In this document: positions 44,471-54,938 of the stretch, piece after piece
Numbering within the stretch: the stretch's first letter is position 1
Layout of the letters: each line of letters opens with the position of its first letter
Assembly: GCA_001599975.1 (NCBI GenBank)
Contig: BCIO01000006.1
Coordinates: 362,650 to 426,649, forward strand
Direction: 5' to 3'
DNA from: Cystobasidiopsis lactophilus
Taxonomy: Eukaryota > Basidiomycota > Agaricostilbomycetes > Agaricostilbales > Chionosphaeraceae
Length of the DNA stretch: 64,000 nt
The notes under the pieces: model-generated
What the model was told of the DNA's origin: nothing
Databases searched by the model: none
What the model saw: only the letters and a program-made list of their open reading frames with translations
Position numbers and translations under genes: made by a program

Positions 44471-47400
44471 GATGGGAGTAGCAGGCGAAGGATCCGGTTC
44501 AGAAGAGGAGGCGGTCACTGTCGTCGGCGAAGCAGTGGGCTTGCCGCAGAGCAGGTCGACCCACTCCCTCTCCTTCTTGAGCCTGGAGGTGGGTTTGGGC
44601 TTGGTGAGCCTCTGGACGGCGCCTGGGCCGGTGTTCCGACTGCCGAGCTTGCTGTTCGAACTTAAGGCAATGTGGCAAAAATGTTGAAGGGGGAGGAACG
44701 ATACCAATTGGGAGAGTTCTTGCGATGCCCAACCAAGCCGCACCTCGAGCAGGTCATGCGCTTCTTCTGTTGGAGCTTTTGCGGGAAAGCGATGAGTTCA
44801 AAACAAGGACGAGCGGAAACAGAGCGCGGAATTCACCTCTTGACCTGAACTACCGTCATCGCGTTTGAGAAGGCCGGCTCCTTCAGTCCGGCCTGCTCTG
44901 TCTGAATTCACAAAACCTTCTTTTAATTGGATCACACACGCGCGAGAGAAGACACTTGCCAGTTCTGACCACAGCAGCAGGGACGAGCGGAGTCTTTTAA
45001 TCCAACGCGACTTCAGCAATTGCCGGGCGGCGGATGTGATGGGCTCACCTCCGCTACCGCGTCCTTGACCAGCACTTCATTGTTCAAGCCAGAAGAGAAG
45101 GAGGGCGACCAGTCAGAGGACTGGCTCGCGTTCACCACAAATCAGCTTTGCGAAATAAGGTGCGCTCAAGGGGCAGTGAACGGACTGGGGTGATGTGCTG
45201 GTCAAAAGGCGCGAGGAGGAGGAACAGGTTGGCTTCTTGGACGATGGCCAGCTCTGGGAACAACCTGCCCTCGTCGTCGAGTGGAGTGGCAGGCCATTGG
45301 TCGTTGATCATGGGTCTGTTCTGTCCGCGTTCACTCTTCTTGAGTAATGTGCTTGCATTTGTGATTGGATGACGGACCTTTGATTGTCTCGAGCGCCCGC
45401 GGATGTTTTGAAGCTTCGGAGGTCTGAAAGTGTGCTTGAAGCTGTTTCCTCCAACAGGCTAAGGTGTCCACCCCCGGGTGATTCGGTGGCTTTGTGGCAA
45501 GACCTGCTTTTGGCGCACCCAACAGTTTCTTGCAAGTCAGCGGAAGATGGAAGACAAGCAGCCACTCAAAGGGAGACTTTCAATTCAGAACGACCAGCTT
45601 TTGACAGCTTTTCCGTCGCTTTTTTCTCTCTGGCTTTTCTTGCTCTCTCACACACCAAGAAGATGATCATGCTGCAAGACGAGATCTGGCAGGTGCTGTG
45701 GGTCAAGCGGTCGGGATGGATCCGAGATGTTTACGCTCGAGGTGCGCTTGACCTTCCCCCTTTCAGACAGCTTGAAAATGTCTCATCAATTCGAGGGAGT
45801 CACACAGCTCTGGACTCTGGCATTGCTCCCATCGCGCCTTTGAGCATCCCAGAGGACAGGCTGGCTCGGTTCGACTTCTTCCAAGACGAGCTCGCGCGCA
45901 TGAGCATCTCCTTACGCTTGGTGGTGAGCTCTTCGCCTTACCTTATCCCTTGTTGGTGGGATAGATTGAAAGGCCTGGAAATCACAGCCACTGTTGAAAG
46001 AACCAAAGGAAGTGCCGCTCGCTCAGATCGCTCAAGGTCCGTTTTTTCACCCACCTTGAAGGTCTCTTCACTTTGGGTCCTCATGGCGTTGTTGAACGGA
46101 CAGGTCCGGTTGGTGGGCATGGCCAAGCTATGACTTTCAAGACTTGTGCGGGGTTCCCCTTTCAGCAAGCACTCTGATCCCTTGCTGACCTGGGACATCA
46201 TCCACTGCACAGTCGTCGAGACGTGAGTCGACCTCTACCCCAGCTACTTTTCACCATGGAGCTTTATATGAATCGATTCCACAGGTTCGGATGGGAGAAC
46301 CTGACTTGTCAGCTTTCGAAGAAGAGAAGAGCGAGGAGGTGGGTTTGCTGTACTCCCCTTTCCAGACTTTCAGTCTTACTAGCCAGTGGACGTACCACAG
46401 CTCGCTGTCTGACTCCCACATCACCTCTCCTTTGGCCAGTTTGACGACTTCTCTTTCTGCTCTTGCCGACTTTCGAAAATGGTGCGCCGGGCTGCCCTGC
46501 CTTAGTCCACCGCCGAAGACTGAAGTAGTGTCTTGCCGCACAGCTTGTTTTGTTACCTTTCTTTCTTGCACTCGGCTTCTGTGGCAAAATCCAGTCTGTT
46601 GAGGTCGTTCGGAGGTGGGTGCTTGGTTTTCCCCTCGAGACCCTGGGTCTTATGAGGACGTTCGCCTCCCACAGATTGTGCTTTCTTTGGCTCTCAACTC
46701 ACATAGCACCAAATGCTTCTCTCTTGTTCTCCCTGTGTTTGCTTTGATTTTGACAAGGGTGTGATTGGTGCGTTTGGACCACCTTCAGAGTTAGGCTACC
46801 TGTACCAACTCACGAGGTTTCGGGACGAACAGGCTTTGACCTTTACTCTTTGATTTCGTCTTCGTTTGCTTCTGGAACGCCAAAGGCAAGAGCGCGGCGG
46901 ATCAAAGGTGGGTGCTTGCTGTCCCTCATAGACCGCAGGTCTTCTTGCTGACAGCGAGCACTCACAGCTCGTCACAATGGCTCTCGCTCCATCCTCTTCC
47001 AGCACCATTCAACGATCCTCTTTGTCAGCTCACTTTTGGGCCTTGGTGCGTCGCTCATACCTTTTAGCCCTCTCACCACAGGCTGACTGTATATGTTACC
47101 GCACAGCTTCTCTTGCCTGTCTTTCTCGCTTCTTTTCTCAATTCTCTTGCACAATTTGGGACCTCGTCTCGCTCGGAGAAGGAGGCTGAGGTGCGAAGGT
47201 GGGCGCCGACTTTCCTCGAAGATGTTCACCTTGGCGCTCATCTCTTGGCGTATTGATTGATCGCTCACAGGCTCGTGCTCTGATCATCAAGGGTTTTCAA
47301 AGAAGACAAAAGGCGTGCGTCTCAGCTCCCTCACGTCAGTTCGCCAAGTCTGACTGAGTCAGGTTTGTCGGGATCCACAGTGCCGCCTTGCTTCCTATGC

Positions 47401-47928
47401 TTCACTTTTCGAGTCTCTTTGCAATGCTCGTGCTTGCTGCTCTGTTTCTGATGTCCTCATTGTGGACCGTGAGTTGTCAACTTGGCCCAGCACTCGAGCA
47501 CCCTGCCCCACTTGAGTTTGCCCGATAAGCTCTTTTTGTGGATTCGAGCTGCCCCTCGCCGAGTTTCGAATAAGTAGAGTGCCTGGCCCACCGGCAAGCT
47601 CGTCCAATAATGCTCCAGAGGTCGAGCCGAGCTCTGGAGGGATCGACATGGTTCGAACGTCATTGATTGCCGGAGACTATTTTTGGACATTTTGCTCCCT
47701 TCCACTCTGTTCCCTTGATCAAAAGGTTCGCTTGCCTTTGGATAAGAGCACAGTATGTATACTTCATGCGCAGTCACCCACAGCTCACCGCTGGTTGTGG
47801 CTCAGGTACGTGTTATCGTGGCAAATGATCGACTCTTGATCAAGGCGACCTCCATGGATAGGAACCAGATCGTCCGCGTGGGACCAACGAGCACGATCAC
47901 TGTGGGCGTACAGCGAAGAGGCCTATGA
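44471..47928 (+). CDS. Unresolved many-exon gene, probably a polytopic membrane protein
   Basis: I see many short plus-strand open segments bounded by good GT-AG sites but cannot assemble one full frame, and I recognise no family. A possible start is 44471 (MGVAGEGSGSEEEAVTVVGE). A well-supported pair of exons ends at 45159 (GDQSEDWLAFTTNQLCEIR) and starts at 45209 (REEEEQVGFLDDGQLWEQP). Later segments read LSIPEDRLARFDFFQDELAR and VRMGEPDLSAFEEEKSEE. Hydrophobic, TM-like pieces are LVLLPFFLALGFCGK, ILFVSSLLGL, LLLPVFLASFLNSLAQF and MLHFSSLFAMLVLAALFLM. The last exon reads VRVIVANDRLLIKATSMDRN and ends GVQRRGL at 47928. The recurring donor is G|GTGGGT or G|GTGCGT. Segments of the minus strand are also open, so even the strand is not beyond doubt. 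Confidence 0.4.
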
Positions 47929-48031
47929 GCTGCTGCTAGTCTGCGTCACTGCTGCTGCCTAGCCTCACAGGAGGACCTGGACTCTCGCCGGCACCCTATC
48001 TCCCTGTGCCTAGCCGAAATCCCCCAATGTC

Positions 48032-49891
48032 ATGTTCTGCTCGCTTTGTCTCCCTACTGCTTGCCTTGCTACGTTTGCTCTCATGCCAGTCTTCGACTAC
48101 ACCAAGCAGGAGGCCGGGATCACCACCGCGCGCTCGCCTTTGCTTGATCTCGCCAAACGACGCCAGCTTGCTCTGCCTGTCCTCCTCTGTTCGCTCTTCC
48201 TCACGTGCGTCTCTTTATCCCAATGGGACCCTACTTCTCTGGCGCGCTATGCGCCGCCGCTGCCACGGCTTCGGGCCAAAGGAGGAGCGGAGCGCGTCTG
48301 GGCAGCCAAGCATCCCGCTATCTGGGCGACCAACTTGGAGCCGCCACACAGCAACTTTCGCTACACCTTCTTTCACGCTGTCGTCAAGAGCAACAACGAG
48401 ACGTACCGGCGACCAGAGGCAACGCCGCGCTACGTGTCTGTTCTGGGCAACCTGGAAGGTTCGTCCATCAAAGCTTCGGCCCGTTATCCAGGACCTGGTT
48501 GATTTAGATGACACTTGCAGTCACTCCAAGACCATATGGCAACCCAGAGTGGCAACTGCACCAGCCCGACTTTAGCTTCATCCGTTCGGTGGCGTGCCGC
48601 TTTGCGAGCGCCGACGGCCGGCCACTGGGCAGCTCGACTGCCTTCATCGAGCAATCCCACTGGAAGTACATCCTTCTGGCCAACTGCCCGATTCCTCACG
48701 ACATGGAAGCCGACCTCGAAACGCGCTCGGCGTGGACCTTGGCCTTGGACTGGACGCTCGAGAATGGCGACGTGGCTTTGACCTATGAAGTGCCTATGAC
48801 AGTCTTCAATCCACATCCGAAGAGTGAGGTAGGCGCATCCCTGCTTCTGACTCTGGATTTTGGGAGTTCAAGCGCGTGTTGCCAGGTCGCCATTTGCCTT
48901 TCGCCGCTTTACGGCGCTGTTTCCCACCAACGCTTGCTCGATTGGCGGCAACATCACTTTAACCTGGGAATCGAGACTGTCCACTGGTACTCGAGGGATG
49001 TCAGCGTGCTCAACTGGGTGCAAGCGTATGCCAAGGCGAGCGGAGCTCGGGACACCTTTGTGTTTGCGCCACCCGTCAGCCCTCAGACATACGGCAACAT
49101 TGCTTTGATGCATCATGCTGGACTGTACTCGGACCAAGTAGGTGGTCGAGATCATCAGAAGATGCTGAATTTGAGCCTGCTGCCGGCCACCAGGTGCTCT
49201 ACTACGCCGATTGCAAGCAGCGGTCTTACTCGCTACATCCTTCACGGTGGCTGGCTAACATCGACATCGATGAAGTGCTGTCGCCTTCGCCTAGCGACTA
49301 CGGAAATTATGGCGACCTCGCTTCTGCCATCCCGAACTTTTTCGCCGAGCAACCCCAGCATATCGGCGCCGTCTCCTTCCAAAAAGGATCTAAAGGTGGC
49401 CCTGTGATATCAGTGAACGACTTGGTCTCTGAGGACGTCGCGGCAACGAAGCCGCCGGACATTGCCTACTTCAGCACATTCCAGCAGCCAAACAAGTCGC
49501 AGCCACACGATGTGTCTGCGTGGCACGCACCAAAAGGAGTCTATCGCATGGACGGATGCGAGTATGGCTCTGTTCAGTGAGGTTTTTTGTCACTAAGTTT
49601 GGCGCGCACGCATTGATCACCCGGTACGGCGGCAGCTATGCGGAAAACATGTACGACGGAATGGAGAACTCGATGCTCCTGTTCAACCAGAGCACCATGC
49701 ACGTCTACCACGATCGGACGGTGGACAATTCGGAGCCAGAAGACAAGACCGCCGTGTCGGACAACTTTCGCCACCACATCGCAGACGTGTGGCGGTCCCG
49801 CTTCCGAATCTCCCAAAAGATGAAGTGGCCATGTCAGACAGTACCGTGTGGCTTCGATGAGCCACGTCACAGCTGGCCGGAGAGGTCCTAG
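48032..49891 (+). CDS. Glycosyltransferase family 92 (DUF23) type II membrane protein
   Basis: Golgi-type glycosyltransferase related to GT92 (galactosyl-transfer in animals); the fungal acceptor is unknown. The first ATG in frame is 48032. An ATG at 48083 (MPVFDYTKQEAG) would give a short cytosolic tail before the signal anchor LALPVLLCSLFLTCVSLS, and is equally likely. The luminal part has FFHAVVKSNNETYRRPE, NPEWQLHQPDFSFIRSVACR and HWKYILLANCPIPHDME. The catalytic core runs CLSPLYGA (spliced), QRLLDWRQHHFNLGIETVHW, then VLYYADCKQRSYSLHPSRWL, with the DxD-type NIDIDEVLSP. Two further blocks are GAVSFQKGS and KTAVSDNFRHHIADVWRSRF. Introns fall near 48505, 48828, 49138 and 49580. The stop is at 49891. 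Confidence 0.85.
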
Positions 49892-50126
49892 CCAGGCGGT
49901 GGTGGCGGTGGCCTTGGCATTTGCCACCCGGCGGATCTCCCTCTGTCGACTCCTTTGATGTACCTGGCCTTCCTTAAAATGCAATTTCCAAGTAGTACGG
50001 AGGGCATTCGGGGGATGGAAGTGGTCAAGTCCTGGTCCAGGCGGACCCCTGAGCAGGGAGCACACCTTCTTGAAAACCGATTGCTCCTCCGTTGGGAGCG
50101 GATTCCCTTGGGTTCCTGCCGCCAGC

Positions 50127-50131
50127 AAAAA
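50127..50131 (-). terminator. Oligo-T Pol III terminator
   Basis: Five consecutive T on the minus strand, 9 nt past the tRNA 3' end. This is the normal RNA polymerase III stop signal. Confidence 0.6.
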
Positions 50132-50140
50132 GAAGGGGAT

Positions 50141-50299
50141 CGCCTCAACTAGGACTCGAACCTAGAATCTTTCCCTGGATCCAGGGTCCATACGAAGGTA
50201 GGAGCTGGATGGAGCAGCGGGTAAGTTGTGGCTCCCAGAGAAGGCAGAATGAGCAAAAAATATCATACGGGAACGCGGTAGCCATTTCGCCATTGAGGC
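50141..50299 (-). tRNA. Intron-containing tRNA gene with atypical anticodon loop
   Basis: The cloverleaf can be folded by hand. The acceptor stem is GCCTCAA (50299-50293) with TTGAGGC (50148-50142), seven perfect pairs. The D arm is GCGA..CCGC with A14, G18, G19 and A21 in place. The anticodon stem is TTCCC (50273-50269) with GGGAA (50175-50171), a perfect match once an 86-nt intron (about 50262-50177) is removed after position 37. The T arm is CTAGG-TTCGAGT-CCTAG. The A box (TGGCGAAATGG) and B box (GGTTCGAGTCC) are both good, and an oligo-T stop follows. The spliced length would be 73 nt. The loop reads G32 U33 AUG A37, which formally gives anticodon AUG. That is not used by eukaryotic cytosolic tRNAs, and G32 is also unusual, so isotype and function are open. 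Confidence 0.65.
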
Positions 50300-50942
50300 A
50301 CGAAAAACGGGACCGTTTGGAGCGTTTTTGACGCCAGTACCAGCTAAAATATGCGCGAAAATTTGCAAAATTTGAGTTTTCTCCCTGAATATACGTCTTC
50401 TTGCAACTTTGACACTTTCACACATCGTTTGTGAGTATAGTGCACATACACGCCAAATTTGAGCGAGAACGGACAGAAACTGAGCGAGAACCAGAGGATC
50501 GATGAAATCCGTCGTTTCGCCCGTTTTCCCTTCTCCTGGCTTCGCTTCGAGCTTTTGCCGCTCTGCATACACTCGTACGAGTGTAAAAACATAATCGAGC
50601 CCAAAAACGCGACTTTTAAAGCAGCAGACTTGCGCAAAATGACTATCGTGCATTTTGTCATGCAAGCCTGCCGTTCCAGATCCTGCGTGATCGGCGGGGC
50701 GGTCGACTGCTCCCCTTGGTCTATGAGCATCAAAGAATGAAATGAGCCAAAGAACAGAAAGAAGAGATCGTTTTTGAGGTCTGCAGACAAAGTGGTGAGC
50801 GCGCTTCCGCCACAGCCTTGAATTGACGACAGCCCCAATGCAATTATTAGTCTTTCTATTGCCCATAATTATGCTATATACATTTCCCCTTGTAAATAAA
50901 CGACGATGGAAAGATAGGGCCAAGTTCAGCACTTGAACTTGA
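50300..50942. other. AT-rich island between tRNA and secreted-protein gene
   Basis: About 640 nt that are visibly richer in A and T than the flanks, with A/T runs (for example around 50345-50380 and 50840-50900). Long frames exist on the minus strand, but their composition is not protein-like. No terminal repeats or transposase were found. It may be inserted or relict sequence next to the tRNA. Confidence 0.4.
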
Positions 50943-52041
50943 TCACCGGCCTCGCCGCTCTACAAAAGTCGCCACCAAGTCAGACACTCGGTGCGACTGG
51001 TCAAAGCCCAAGGAATTTTGAACGCACTGGAAGGAGATGAGCTGGACCAGGTTTTGCTTGGCCAGTTTGGAGGTGGCGGATGGGGCTTCGTCGGTGTACT
51101 GCGTCTCGGTGACGATCAAATCTGTTCTCGTCGTCAGTCGCTTGTGTGCAAACAAACAGGGAGTACAACGAACCAAAGGACAGGTTGCAGTACTTTTTGG
51201 GCAAGGTGAAGGTCTTGGTCAGATCCCACGACTCGGAGTGGTCGAAGGGGACAATGTTGCCGAGCTGGTAGCCCAGATTGAGCGCGAGTGGCACACAACG
51301 AGAAGCAGAACACACAGGAACGGTACCAAAGCGGCGATTGTAAAGGACGAACGAGACGTCGGTGGTGTAGACGGTGACCAGGTCGGAGAACCAAGAGGCA
51401 ATGGAGTAATCGACCGTGAACTGGCGCTTGGTGTTGAGCTTGACAATCCCCGCCGCTGTTCAAATGCACTTATAAGCACAGAAAGTCAAGGCAGGAAGAT
51501 GCAAAGCACGAACCTGGAGAGGTGAGCTTGGAGGAGATGGAGTTGCCGTCGGTGGCCTTTGAGAAGCCGCCGTAGTAGTTGGAGAACGGGTTGCCATAGA
51601 TGCCAGCGCGGTCGATCATGGGGATGCGGCCGGAAGCAAAGCGGGCGGCGGCGACGGTGAGCTCTTGCACGCCGGGCTGTGTCGCCTTGATCGGCGTCCA
51701 CGTCGCGATGCAGTAGGCTTCCACCGCTGTTCGCACATACAATGTCAATCACTTGTCAAAAGAGAAAGAGGGATGAAGGAGGACGAACTGTTAGAATCGC
51801 CGGCAATGGGAAAGCACTCCGACTTGGGCGTGACCCGCTTGAGCTTCCGCTCTGCGGCTGGGCTGGAAGCGAACGGTTCCGAGTTGCGAGCGATGAAGTT
51901 GCACGAGGCCGACCACTGTTGGCAAAACCGCGCTGGCGTGGAGCCCTTGGGGATGTTGACCGGGAAGTAGGCCGGTGAGTTGAGCGAAGAAGCAGAGGCC
52001 ACTGCGGCGGCGGCGAGGGAAGCGAGGATGAGGTTCTTCAT
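50943..52041 (-). CDS. Secreted protein of unknown function
   Basis: The start at 52041 gives a clear signal peptide (MKNLILASLAAAAVASASSL). The mature protein begins NSPAYFPVNIPKGSTPARFC with QQWSASCNFIARNSEPFASS. Exons then give EAYCIATWTPIKATQPGVQE, ARFASGRIPMIDRAGIYGNP and FSNYYGGFSKATDGNSISSK. GIVKLNTKRQFTVDYSIASW and FSDLVTVYTTDVSFVLYNRR follow. Near the end comes WDLTKTFTLPKKYCNLSF, joined across a 51125-51177 intron to DLIVTETQYTDEAPSA. It ends LVATFVERRGR at 50943. Five or so Cys suggest disulfides. I recognise no family; a cell-surface or effector-like role is only a guess. Confidence 0.75.
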
Positions 52042-52880
52042 TTTGGTCTTTAGATGTGTGCAAAGAGTGAAGGCTGGGAGTTGGCAAGAGCAGAAGCAAG
52101 CAGTTTGATCAATGAGCGGGAGGGGTTTAAATGAGTGTGATGGTGTTCAGAAGCCGGAGACAAGAGACCAAAGGAGTGAAAGTGTGAGTGTGTGTTGAAG
52201 AAGCAAGAGAGAGAGAGAGAGAATTAATGCAAGCAAAGATATAGCCTGCGCTTCGACAAACAAAACAGAAGCCAGCATGCCAACGGCAGCCGCCGAGCAT
52301 TTTCTGGTGGCGAGCCTGAGGAATGCCAGCCCGGATTCACGCGTCATTCTTCGGCCTGGTGTTTTTAACTCAACAGGCTTGAGTCTCAGAATGCATAAAG
52401 GCAGCGAGAATGACGCGTCTTGATCGTCGGCAACGGTGGCGGAGCAGGTCGAAGCTGTCACTGACGCGCTTTCTCTTCCGCTGTCGGCCATCTGCCTCTG
52501 TTCTGAATGCCTCTTGGAAGCCCCCTGTTCGAGAAAGATCTGCTGATGCTGTTGAGACGCATCGTATCGATGGAAAGGTGTGACGGGACTAGTCCTTGCG
52601 CACCGTGCGCATCTGCATTTGGTGCCACGCTTCCGCCGCCTTGAACTTGCTTCCCCCTCCGCTGCTGAAATCTTGCTCTCGCTCAACGACGTTGACGGCA
52701 TCTTCTCCGCCATGGCGAGCGAAAACTGGCATCTTGGCTTTTACTTCGCTATGCAGCTCACTACGTTCGCTCGTCAGTTGGGAGCTCTCTCGCTTCAACG
52801 GCACTCAAATGCTGATGCGGACAACCAAAAAGTGTGCCTGCTGCTCCTGGCGACCGTCTGCTTTGCCAAAATCAACCGCC
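52042..52880. other. Divergent intergenic region
   Basis: About 840 nt between the secreted-protein gene (minus) and the seven-TM gene (plus), containing a GA microsatellite. An open stretch just upstream of 52881 (for example MASENWHLGFYFAMQL) could be a further 5' exon of the seven-TM gene. Confidence 0.45.
52207..52222. repeat. (GA)n microsatellite
   Basis: Eight tandem GA units in the intergenic region upstream of the secreted-protein gene. Confidence 0.85.
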
Positions 52881-54314
52881 ATGGTCAGTCCCCAATCCTG
52901 CTTGCCGCAGCAGAAAGTTCCGGTGCTGAAACGTCGACTGAAAAGCGACGGTCAAGAAGTGAGGGCGCACTACTTTTCTCCCTCGGGAAGAGATCCAGAG
53001 GCTAAAGCAACAAGTGCAGCTTGCTCGCCGTCTTCGTGGTCACCTCGTTCTTCTACAGCCTCCTCTTGCTCACCAACCAAGTTGGCGCGAACCACCCTGA
53101 ACCGCCGTTCGCCCTGTGCGTCGCCCAAAGCGCGCTGGTCATGGGTGAGTCTCCGCTTTGCTTCCGTCTTTGCGTTGGGGTGTCACGCAAGCTCATCGTG
53201 CACACGCTCGCAGCCTCGCCCGCAGCTCAAGGCATCGCCTCCCTCTGCTTGGTTTTGAAAGGTCCGTTGTCCGCCGATTTCACGCGACCAAAAAACGAGA
53301 TCTAAATTCGGGGCGTTTTGAAAGTCTTCTGCCTCGTCTTGACGATCCACCGCGCCAAGCAGCTCACCTCGACCACGACTGCCGCTGTATTGGCCAAGCT
53401 GGCTTTATTGGCGCCTTGGTTGATCCCATTGGGCTTGGTCATCTTCAACCTCGCTATCATCCTGTCCGACGACTCAGCCCGCCGCCAAACCCGCCGCCAG
53501 ACTTTTTACTGCGCCACTGACTCGGATCTGGTCTCTACCGTCAACATGGCCGTCACCGCCGTCGCGGCTATCGGCGCCATCATCCTCGTCTTCGGTTTGG
53601 CCATCATCCTCGGCCTGATGCGCAAAAAAGCGGCCCACGTCCGAAGGTTCGCGAGGGACATTGACCTCTCGTTCGCCTTGCGCTGCTTGCCCTTTGGCGT
53701 CTACCTCTTGGGCGGCATCGTCATGGCCTTGCTCTTCCTCCAGGACTTTTCCGCCGTCGCTCCCGAGTGCGTTGCCTCTACCCTGCCCAGTCGAACTTTC
53801 CCTTCTGACTGTGACGTCTTTTTGTATGTAACCACAGCCTGTTCATCTGCACGGACGGCGTGGCCTGCTTCCTCATCTTCGGCACCTCGCCCGACATCCT
53901 CCGCACTTGGCGCTCCCTGCTCTTGCCCAAGCTCTACCCCTTCTCCTCGCACGCCACCTCGTCCTTTGGCAACAGCTCGGGTTTGCCCACGCTCACCAAC
54001 CACCACCCTTCGATCCGCTTGCCGAGGAAGGCGAAGAAGTCCGACTTCGACATGGACATGTCGCCCTTGGAGCGCAGCGCCACCGTAGAGATCGAGATCC
54101 ACCAGACTACGACCACCTATGAGACCTTGGAGATGGGAACCTTAGGTCGGTTGTTGCCCTTTTACCGTTGCCCTTTCAAGAAGAGCTGATTGGCTGCCCA
54201 GCGACAGACCACAAGGTCCAACTACCCGAAAAGCCGCCTCTGGTCCGAAAGAGCAGCTCTAAAATGTCTCTCTACCCAACGCCGGACAAAGCCGCCACGT
54301 TCTACGACTGGTAG
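52881..54314 (+). CDS. Seven-transmembrane, GPCR-like membrane protein
   Basis: Predicted 7TM protein with a long cytosolic C-tail. The chosen start 52881 (MVSPQSCLPQQKVPVLKRRL) splices cleanly at about 52960 to CSLLAVFVVTSFFYSLLLL, taken as TM1. After VAQSALVMG an intron leads to ASPAAQGIASLCLVLK, then VFCLVLTIHRAKQL, LLAPWLIPLGLVIFNLAIIL, VTAVAAIGAIILVFGLAIIL and LRCLPFGVYLLGGIVMALLF. A spliced DLFICTDGVACFLIFGTSPD forms the last helix. The tail has Ser/Pro and acidic segments (KKSDFDMDMSPLERSATVEI). A final exon TDHKVQLPEKPPLVRKSSSK ends ATFYDW at 54314. It resembles orphan fungal GPCR-like receptors; ligand and G-protein coupling are unknown. An upstream start cannot be excluded. Confidence 0.7.
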
Positions 54315-54938
54315 CCTTGCCGGCCTCTCCTTTCCTCCCTTTTTCGCCACTCTTGGTTTATCCTTTCTGGACAAAGGATTTCACCAGCACGCGTTTCTCT
54401 GGAAGGATTCTGTGTTACTGTTTTGGTATGACCGTGTTGATAACAAAAGGAGCCGTGCTAGGATCCCCCCATTCATCCTTACCTCCTTGCTGTTTTGGTT
54501 CTGCTTCATGGAGGAAGGGCTCATATACCTAGGATACCAACCGGACGGACGACGTCCTTATACTACCACCACCATCTCGAACATTGAAATGTAAAATATA
54601 GCTTGAACAGGGAACCCGCACTTCTGAAACGCCACCGATTCAGCGGCGAGAGAAGCTTCTCCACGCGTGTTGCCTGACCTCTCACGTCCATGGCTCGCGA
54701 TTGACTGATGTGCTCGTCGTTTGATCTTGATTGTCCGTGTCGTAACACCTGCCATTGAGCCTCTGCGTCGTCTGTGGCCCCCTCCCGAAGGCATCAGCCC
54801 AACGGCACTTGCAAGGACAGAAGGCGTTCCTGGTGTTCGTAGACTTCTCACGGTACTACGACCCTCTTCTGCATGAGTGTTCTGTTCTGGATTTTGGACG
54901 ACGAGTCGCCATTTGCTTCCTGACCTGCTTTGACTTGA
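54315..54938. other. Intergenic region
   Basis: About 620 nt between two plus-strand genes, holding the 3' UTR of the seven-TM gene and the promoter of spherulin-4 copy 1. No other feature seen. Confidence 0.5.

Noticed and set aside
44456-45330. Minus-strand reading with a zinc-knuckle-like TCSRCGLVGHRKN segment and a MINDQWPATPLDDEG start
   Set aside because: The plus strand over the same bases gives a clean GT-AG pair joining two protein-like exons. The minus segments needed stops inside the joining codon, so the minus gene is not supported.
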